Origin: a virus
Direction: 5' to 3' (one strand)
Virus record (IMG/VR): IMGVR_UViG_3300044834_000016
Location: 1-45,991 of that record
DNA length: 45,991 bases
Shown: in pieces, positions 41,819 through 45,991 of the stretch
Layout: the number at the start of each line of letters is the position of its first letter
Numbering within the stretch: position 1 is the first letter of the stretch
The notes under the pieces: generated by a model
Databases searched by the model: none
The model's input: the letters and a program-made list of their open reading frames with translations, nothing else
What the model was told of the DNA's origin: nothing
Made by a program: the position numbers and the translations under genes

Positions 41819-41993
41819 AAGGGCCGAAACCCCCCTTCAGATTTCAGCTCTCGGTGCGGACGGAGCCTGCAAGCCGGTCGCCAAGCCCCCACCGCCGAAG
41901 ATTTGACCCCCCGTGGGGGTGCATCGCGTTGAATCGGTTGGGCTTTTCGCTTTGTGGAATGTCATGCTGCTGCCACCTGTGTTGAGCAGTCGA
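41819..41993. other. Gap between HNH and terS with G/C hairpin
   Basis: The 175-bp gap contains ACCCCC-CGT-GGGGGT (41906-41920), a perfect 6-bp G/C stem. A weak 42-codon minus-strand frame starts near 41965 but has no support. As packaging sites often lie between HNH and terS in HK97-like phages, the region is a candidate cos area; no further evidence is visible. Confidence 0.35.
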
Positions 41994-42377
41994 TTATTCT
42001 CGGCCTTTGGCCCTGTTCCATGGATGGTCGGTCGCGATCGGCCGGCCCTGGTCATCGCAGCCCACCGCATAGCCTCGGGCCTCTTCGGCCTGGATGACGA
42101 TGTCGTGGCAGTCCTTGCACGCCGACTCGTGATTGCCGGGATCGCAGAACAGAGCCCAGTCACCCTTGTGCGCAATGCGATGGTTGACCGTATCAGCTGC
42201 CACCACCTGGCCCTTGGCCAGGTGACGTTCGCACAGTGGCTGACGTCGCAGCTGCTGTGCCCTCAGTCCATCGGGCCCACGCCATATCGCCAGGTCGTAG
42301 AACTTGCGGCCCGGCTTCTCATTGCGCCGGCGCGCATCGTACGCTCGGTTGCTGAGGCGTCGATCGTGGGTCTTCAC
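41994..42377 (-). CDS. HNH endonuclease next to terminase
   Basis: 127 residues with PLCERHLAKGQVVAADTVNH, RIAHKGDWALF and a final CKDCHD: the Cys/His zinc and NH-H residues of HNH nucleases, with the first zinc pair in the form CxxH. HNH proteins beside terminase genes of HK97-type phages help terminase cut DNA. ATGA-coupled to the upstream gene. Confidence 0.85.
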   Translation of the reverse strand: MKTHDRRLSNRAYDARRRNEKPGRKFYDLAIWRGPDGLRAQQLRRQPLCERHLAKGQVVAADTVNHRIAHKGDWALFCDPGNHESACKDCHDIVIQAEEARGYAVGCDDQGRPIATDHPWNRAKGRE

Positions 42378-42574
42378 CGATCGAGCAGCTCGTCGACCAG
42401 GCCGCCGAGGATGACGGCCTCGAGGATCTTTGCGGTCAACACATCGGGATGCTTGTCGCGACGTGTCGCTTCACTGACGAACTCCGTGAAGACCGGCCCG
42501 GTCAGCCAGGCATGGGTGACATAGGATCGCCGAGGCGATCGCTCCACCACAACGGCTTCAGGGGCAGTGGCCAT
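42374..42574 (-). CDS. Small hypothetical protein (66 aa)
   Basis: The ATG at 42574 gives MATAPEAVVVERSPRRSYVT, then VFTEFVSEATRRDKHPDVLT and a final helix (AKILEAVILGGLVDELLD), which may be ribbon-helix-helix-like. ATGA-coupled to the HNH gene. Confidence 0.6.
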   Translation of the reverse strand: MATAPEAVVVERSPRRSYVTHAWLTGPVFTEFVSEATRRDKHPDVLTAKILEAVILGGLVDELLDR

Positions 42575-42579
42575 GTTGG

Positions 42580-42831
42580 CTACGCAGGCAACGGTCCCAC
42601 CGTCACCATCATGGGCGGTGGCGTGGTGCCGAGGATCCTGACATGCACGCTGGCGCCGCTGTTGAGCAGCACCAGCTCGTCGGGTGTGGGTAGCCAGGCC
42701 GTCAACATGCTGGGCGTTGGGCCATTGACGGTGCAGTTGATGACCTCGTCGCGAACAGGCAGGCCGAAGTAGCCCTGCGACTTGCCGACGACGCGCGTTG
42801 CAGCCTCGATGCGACCGATCACTTGCAGCAC
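42580..42831 (-). CDS. Hypothetical protein (83 aa)
   Basis: It begins MLQVIGRIEAATRVVGKSQG and contains VINCTVNGPTPSMLTAWLPT and VHVRILGTTPPPMMVTVGPL, so beta-rich. No family was recognised; the position in front of the packaging genes suggests a late protein. Confidence 0.6.
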   Translation of the reverse strand: MLQVIGRIEAATRVVGKSQGYFGLPVRDEVINCTVNGPTPSMLTAWLPTPDELVLLNSGASVHVRILGTTPPPMMVTVGPLPA

Positions 42832-42848
42832 CGGTTCTAATTGAGGGG

Positions 42849-43160
42849 TCAGAATTCGAAATCGATGCTGGGTAGACCGACGTGTGAACCATTTGACGTG
42901 ATCATCGGTCGGGCGCTGGCGCGCGTGACAATGTGAGGCCGCCCGTATGCGGTGAGACTGACGGCGGTGACGATGTACAACTGGTCGTGGCCAATTCTGA
43001 GGATGTCCCCGATCTTGAGAGGGACGGGATACGGCATCCGGAGTGAACCGACCGGTGGAGCGAACGATCTCACCGGCATGATGTTCGCGGCGCGGACGAT
43101 CGCCGGAGCGGCAACGAGACTGATCAGGCCAGTGATCAGGGATCGGCGGTTGATCGACAT
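42849..43160 (-). CDS. Exported protein with Tat-like signal (103 aa)
   Basis: It starts MSINRRSLITGLISLVAAPA with a twin-arginine-type signal and probable cleavage after VRA. The mature part (about 78 residues) contains YPVPLKIGDILRIGHDQLYI, VTAVSLTAYGRPHIVTR, a small beta barrel. It is an unusual export signal for a phage head-region gene; a periplasmic or cell-surface role is possible. Confidence 0.65.
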   Translation of the reverse strand: MSINRRSLITGLISLVAAPAIVRAANIMPVRSFAPPVGSLRMPYPVPLKIGDILRIGHDQLYIVTAVSLTAYGRPHIVTRASARPMITSNGSHVGLPSIDFEF

Positions 43161-43242
43161 GCGGCTCTCTCTTCGTCGAGGAAGAGGCCGCCGGTCAGGT
43201 TCCAATTGACGGCGGCCTCTATTGAGCGCGGCGCGGAAGATG

Positions 43243-43359
43243 TCAGCGCTTGCGCGTTGCTGGCTTCCTCCGCGTCGCTGTCGCTGTCTTGCGCATCGGC
43301 GTCGCGCGTGCAGCCGATGTGCGCGCCGCCTTGGCGGGTTTCTTTTTCGTCGCGGCCAT
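43243..43359 (-). CDS. Histone H1-like basic peptide (38 aa)
   Basis: The ATG at 43359 is preceded by GAGGAG at good spacing. The product is made nearly only of Lys, Arg, Ala, Pro and Thr: MAATKKKPAKAARTSAARAT then PMRKTATATRRKPATRKR. It has 14 basic and no acidic residues. This resembles the tail of histone H1 and bacterial H1-like (AlgP/Hc1-type) proteins. It would bind DNA; it may help condensation for packaging or act on the host nucleoid. Confidence 0.65.
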   Translation of the reverse strand: MAATKKKPAKAARTSAARATPMRKTATATRRKPATRKR

Positions 43360-43430
43360 GGTTTCTCCTCTGTTAACCGCAGGCAAATCACCTGCAGCAG
43401 GAGAGAACCACGGCGGATTCGGCGGTGCAA

Positions 43431-43470
43431 GTTCTGGTGTCCGTTAAGCAGGGTTATCGGACTCCAGAAC
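43431..43470. promoter_or_regulatory. Inverted repeat in the divergent gap
   Basis: GTTCTGGTGTCCG (43431-43443) and CGGACTCCAGAAC (43458-43470) match in 12 of 13 bases around a 14-bp spacer (TTAAGCAGGGTTAT). It lies 48 bp upstream of the orphan rightward gene and between it and the divergent H1-like gene. An operator or an RNA hairpin is possible. Confidence 0.5.
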
Positions 43471-43517
43471 GCCCCGTGCTAGGATGCCGGCGACGTCCCA
43501 CCTTCGCGAGAGGACAC

Positions 43518-43916
43518 ATGCGCAATCTACTGGAACAGGCCATCGACGTGCTGCAGCGGCGCGGTCACCGGATCGAAAAGGCGGAAACTCTGCCTGCGTG
43601 GCCCTCGCTGTATATCGTAGACGGCGGCCCGGAGCTGACCGAGCAGCAGGTCATCAGCCGGGCCCAGAAGATTTCCGCCGAACTGGTAGGATGGCTGGCG
43701 TCGCCGATCGCAAGCACCAACCGGGACCAGTACGAGGAACAGCTGGCGATCCAGATCTACAAGAAGGAAGCCCACCTCGATCCCGACGACGACAACGACT
43801 TCTCCGCGGCCGATTTTGGCTGGTCCAAGCAGGATGAGCAGACCCAGCAATTTTACCGATCGATCGCGAACTACCTGTTCGGATGGATCGCGGCCAACCC
43901 GCCTCCGCCCGATTGA
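43518..43916 (+). CDS. Orphan rightward gene in the late region (132 aa)
   Basis: The ATG at 43518 follows GAGAGGA. The protein has MRNLLEQAIDVLQRRGHRIE, LYIVDGGPELTEQQVISRAQ and an acidic middle (HLDPDDDNDFSAADFGWSKQ). It is the only rightward gene between 15 and 45.9 kb and has its own 5' inverted repeat, which is the usual picture of a moron expressed from the prophage. Function unknown. Confidence 0.65.
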   Translation: MRNLLEQAIDVLQRRGHRIEKAETLPAWPSLYIVDGGPELTEQQVISRAQKISAELVGWLASPIASTNRDQYEEQLAIQIYKKEAHLDPDDDNDFSAADFGWSKQDEQTQQFYRSIANYLFGWIAANPPPPD

Positions 43917-44150
43917 CCTCAACGCCTGGTGTAGACGAACGAGGCGGCCGGCGCGCGGCGCCGATGACAATCCCTTGCCTCGCCGCGCTGGCGCAGCACC
44001 GCCAGTTTGCAGGTAATGGAAACGGTGCTGCGCGACGGTGCGTACCGCGCTCGAAACTTCGCATTGCGCCGGGCGTCGGTTTGACGTCGCGCAGCGCGGC
44101 AAGCTCGACGTCAGACCATGGTTGGTGGCGCGTTGTGCAGGCCATCAGGC
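43917..44150 (-). pseudogene. Possible broken Myb/GcrA-like gene
   Basis: One minus frame starts at about 44142 with MACTTRHQPWSDVELAALRD then VKPTPGAMRSF. The next frame continues plausibly with VRTVAQHRFHYLQTGGAAPA. Joined by one frame change near 44050-44065 the two look like a small SANT/Myb-like HTH (PW, then a third helix with R-F-H-Y). No intact frame gives both. It may be a decayed gene, a sequencing error, or chance. Confidence 0.3.
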
Positions 44151-44384
44151 TCAGATCGGCCAGCCGATCGGCTCGCATTTGTTCTTGACGCCGGCAACGG
44201 TCGCCCTCGCCTTGGACAGCTTCAGTTCAGCCGCGACCGCTTTTGCCACGCGCTGGCCGTACCACGTGCTTTTCGCTTCGCACTCGGCGCGCGACGCAAA
44301 GGAAATCGTGACCGCGTCGGTATATTGCGGCGGCGTCGATGCGTTCAAAAACACGATCGTCACCACGGTCTTCAAGAGGAACAT
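44151..44384 (-). CDS. Small exported hypothetical protein (77 aa)
   Basis: The ATG at 44384 follows a strong AGGAGGTG. A hydrophobic N-terminus (MFLLKTVVTIVFLNAS) serves as signal or anchor; the rest (AVTISFASRAECEAKSTWYG; GVKNKCEPIGW) has two Cys that could form a disulfide in the periplasm. It is 41 bp downstream of the second recombinase. Confidence 0.65.
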   Translation of the reverse strand: MFLLKTVVTIVFLNASTPPQYTDAVTISFASRAECEAKSTWYGQRVAKAVAAELKLSKARATVAGVKNKCEPIGWPI

Positions 44385-44425
44385 TGGCACCTCCTCTGCA
44401 ACGCCTGCTGTTGCAAGTGCAACAC

Positions 44426-45352
44426 TCACAAAAAGCCGTCGCCGGCGTGATCGTCGAAGCCTGAATCGCGGCGGTCGTATTCCCTGAGCGTGTTGACGTC
44501 GGTGTGGCGCGTGATGCCCATGATCTTGAGCAGGTCGACGCCGTTCTCGAGCGACGTCGTCACGAAGCCCGCGCGCATCGAGTGTCCGGAATAGATCTTC
44601 TCGTCGAGGCCGATCGCCCTGATCGCCCGCTTGACGATCCGCGCCACGGATCGGCCGGTCAGCGCTTTTGCCCCGACGCGGCCGTGTCGATCGACTTCGC
44701 GGAAGATCGGGCCGTCGGTTAGGCTGGAGGCCTCGAGCCAGGCCGAAAGTGCAGCGACAGGCTGCAGCTTGCTGCCGCGCGGGATCGGGATCTCGGCGCC
44801 GCGGCCCTCTTGGTCGGTCTTCGACCGCCGGATCTGCAGCACGATGCCCTTTGGCCGCCACTCGATGTCGTTGACTTTTAAGTCAACAAGCTCGGACCGG
44901 CGCAGCGCCGCGGCAAAACAGACCAGCACGATCGCCTTGTCGCGGTGGCCTGCCAGCGTGTCGGGAAACAGCGCCAGCAGCCTGGTGATCAGCTCCGCCG
45001 TCGCCGGCGCCTTCCTGGTTCGCTTGCGGCCCTTGGTGCGCCGGATCCCGCGCATCACAGCCTTGACGCCCTCGGCGTTGGTCGGCGGCTCGTGGCCGGC
45101 TGACTTGTGGGCGTAGCGGATCGCGGCGACGCGCCGCTCGATCGTGGAAACCTTCTTGCCGCCGTCGGCGAGCTGCGAGAGATATTTTGCGACCCCGATC
45201 GGCGTCGCCGGCAGCGGGATCTCGCTCGTCGCCTCGCACCAGGTGGTGAAGTCAGTCCAATCCGACCCGTAGCCGCGCCTGGTGCTTTCAGACTTCTCGG
45301 CGGCGAGGTAGGCTCGCACCGAAGCCAGGGGATCGACGAGCTCGGTGGACAT
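44426..45352 (-). CDS. Second tyrosine recombinase
   Basis: 308 residues with an N-terminal SAM-like core-binding domain (residues 10-110) and a complete catalytic set: Arg-151 (ALRRSEL), Lys-178 (RRSKTDQ), His-257/Arg-260 (GHSMRAGF), His-283 (GITRHTDV) and Tyr-292 (LREYDRR). It is not beside attP and is transcribed with the methyltransferase group. It may resolve multimers, invert or exchange DNA, or be an integrase of an inserted element. No recombination site was found for it. Confidence 0.9.
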   Translation of the reverse strand: MSTELVDPLASVRAYLAAEKSESTRRGYGSDWTDFTTWCEATSEIPLPATPIGVAKYLSQLADGGKKVSTIERRVAAIRYAHKSAGHEPPTNAEGVKAVMRGIRRTKGRKRTRKAPATAELITRLLALFPDTLAGHRDKAIVLVCFAAALRRSELVDLKVNDIEWRPKGIVLQIRRSKTDQEGRGAEIPIPRGSKLQPVAALSAWLEASSLTDGPIFREVDRHGRVGAKALTGRSVARIVKRAIRAIGLDEKIYSGHSMRAGFVTTSLENGVDLLKIMGITRHTDVNTLREYDRRDSGFDDHAGDGFL

Positions 45353-45376
45353 TGGGGGGTCAGCCCCCGAAATATA

Positions 45377-45592
45377 TTAAAATTGATATGTCTTGGTCGC
45401 CTGCATCAGCGCCAGGCCAAACTCGCGCGCATGCTGCGGATCGAGCGTAATCCGGGCCGTCTGGCCGTTGCCGGTCGGCGGCGCCTGGCTGCGGACGTCG
45501 AGGACGAGCTCGCCGTCGATCTCGTTAAGCGACAGATATTCCGGATAGCTTGGACCCGGCGCCGTATAGGCAAAGAGATTGCGCTGGTTCAT
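45377..45592 (-). CDS. Small hypothetical protein (71 aa)
   Basis: From the ATG at 45592: MNQRNLFAYTAPGPSYPEYL, then SLNEIDGELVLDVRSQA and ITLDPQHAREFGLALMQA. It is a beta-strand/helix protein of a kind frequent in alphaproteobacterial phages and genomes, with no known function. It lies between the methyltransferase and the second recombinase. Confidence 0.65.
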   Translation of the reverse strand: MNQRNLFAYTAPGPSYPEYLSLNEIDGELVLDVRSQAPPTGNGQTARITLDPQHAREFGLALMQATKTYQF

Positions 45593-45669
45593 CCGAGAGA
45601 GCTCCCAACCGTTCCGGTTACATCCACCGGCCGCTACACCCACGCCGCCGGCGTGCCGCCCTGCCCCGC

Positions 45670-45991
45670 TTACGCGGCTCTCGAAACCAATTTAGCCTTG
45701 CGGCCGGTGTGCTGCTCCCACCGCGCGATCGCCAGCCCGCAATATTCCGGACTGAGCTCGATGGCGTAGCAACGGCGGCCGGTCATCTCGGCCGCGATGA
45801 TGGTGGTGCCGCTGCCGACGAACGGGTCATAAACCCCGTCGCCGTGCAGCGTGTGATGGAGGATCGGCCGGCGCATGCACTCGATCGGCTTTTGCGTGCC
45901 GTGTCCGGTCTCCGATCGGCGGTGCGGGATCTGCCAGATCGTGACCTGCTTGCGATCGCCCTGCCAGTTCGCCGTCTTGAGCTTGCGCACG
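45670..45991 (-). CDS. DNA methyltransferase, C-terminal part (continues from position 1)
   Basis: This is the rest of the 262-residue enzyme whose first part is at 497-1; bases 45962-45991 repeat 1-30. Residues 165-262 hold the TQKPIE motif, the cofactor motif DPFVGSGTT (about 211-219) and AIELSPEYCGLAIARW. The stop is TAA at 45672-45670. Confidence 0.9.
   Translation of the reverse strand, partial: VRKLKTANWQGDRKQVTIWQIPHRRSETGHGTQKPIECMRRPILHHTLHGDGVYDPFVGSGTTIIAAEMTGRRCYAIELSPEYCGLAIARWEQHTGRKAKLVSRAA
45962..45991. repeat. Terminal direct repeat, right copy
   Basis: Identical to bases 1-30; see the left copy. Removing one copy gives a circle of 45,961 bp. Confidence 0.9.

Noticed and set aside
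44410-44423. Palindrome GTTGCA-AG-TGCAAC after the second recombinase as its crossover site
   Set aside because: It is a single site with short arms and no partner copy seen elsewhere.
15126-45391. Near-identical A+T-rich 13-mers at 15126-15138 and 45379-45391 (AAATTTGATATGT / AAAATTGATATGT) as att sites of the second recombinase
   Set aside because: Similarity is only 12 of 13 bases and A+T-rich. No flanking arm repeats were seen.
1-45991. CRISPR array, insertion sequence, rRNA or toxin-antitoxin pair
   Set aside because: No regularly spaced repeats, transposase signatures, rRNA stretches or convincing toxin partner were seen on reading both strands.

Overview
The window reads as one complete, circular genome of a temperate siphophage of an alphaproteobacterium. 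The first 30 bases recur exactly as the last 30 (1-30 = 45962-45991), and a DNA methyltransferase gene runs across that join in frame, so the unique circle is 45,961 bp. The high G+C, the gene-transfer-agent-like tail tip and many short proteins of a style I associate with Bradyrhizobium-type prophages suggest a Rhizobiales host; no search could be run to confirm this.

Layout. A compact divergent switch at 6.0-6.5 kb (Cro-like gene leftward, CI-like gene rightward, 45 bp apart, with a 15-bp palindromic operator) separates two arms. Leftward lie three small genes, a replication initiator (HTH plus DnaA-N-like domain, with iterons inside its own gene), then across the join a ribbon-helix-helix protein, a NusG-like antiterminator, a beta-class DNA methyltransferase and a second tyrosine recombinase. 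Rightward, 6.9-11.3 kb is a tight run of overlapping small genes ending in an excisionase-like gene and an integrase. The integrase is followed by attP: a tRNA-Asp 3' fragment flanked by five copies of a 9-12 bp repeat. From 11.6 to 15.1 kb, still rightward, come a J-domain protein, an HNH protein, a minimal ATP-dependent DNA ligase domain and small proteins.

The whole virion and lysis block is leftward from 43.4 to 15.1 kb: an H1-like peptide, HNH, small and large terminase, HK97-type portal, protease and capsid, decoration proteins, an MptE/DUF115-like protein, a repetitive 667-residue fibre-like protein, connectors, tail terminator, tail tube, tail chaperones joined by a canonical -1 frameshift site, tape measure, GTA-like DUF2460/DUF2163/tail-tip proteins, fibres, holin, SAR-type endolysin, nested Rz/Rz1 and two small membrane proteins, ended by a rho-independent terminator at 15.1 kb. 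One orphan rightward gene (43518-43916) interrupts this block.

How it works together (inference): CI/Cro chooses the arm. The leftward arm makes the initiator, which binds the iterons, and the NusG-like factor, which may license the very long leftward late transcript. The rightward arm carries integration/excision and accessory genes. Coordinates are for this window; start codons were chosen by gene overlaps and Shine-Dalgarno-like sequences where visible.
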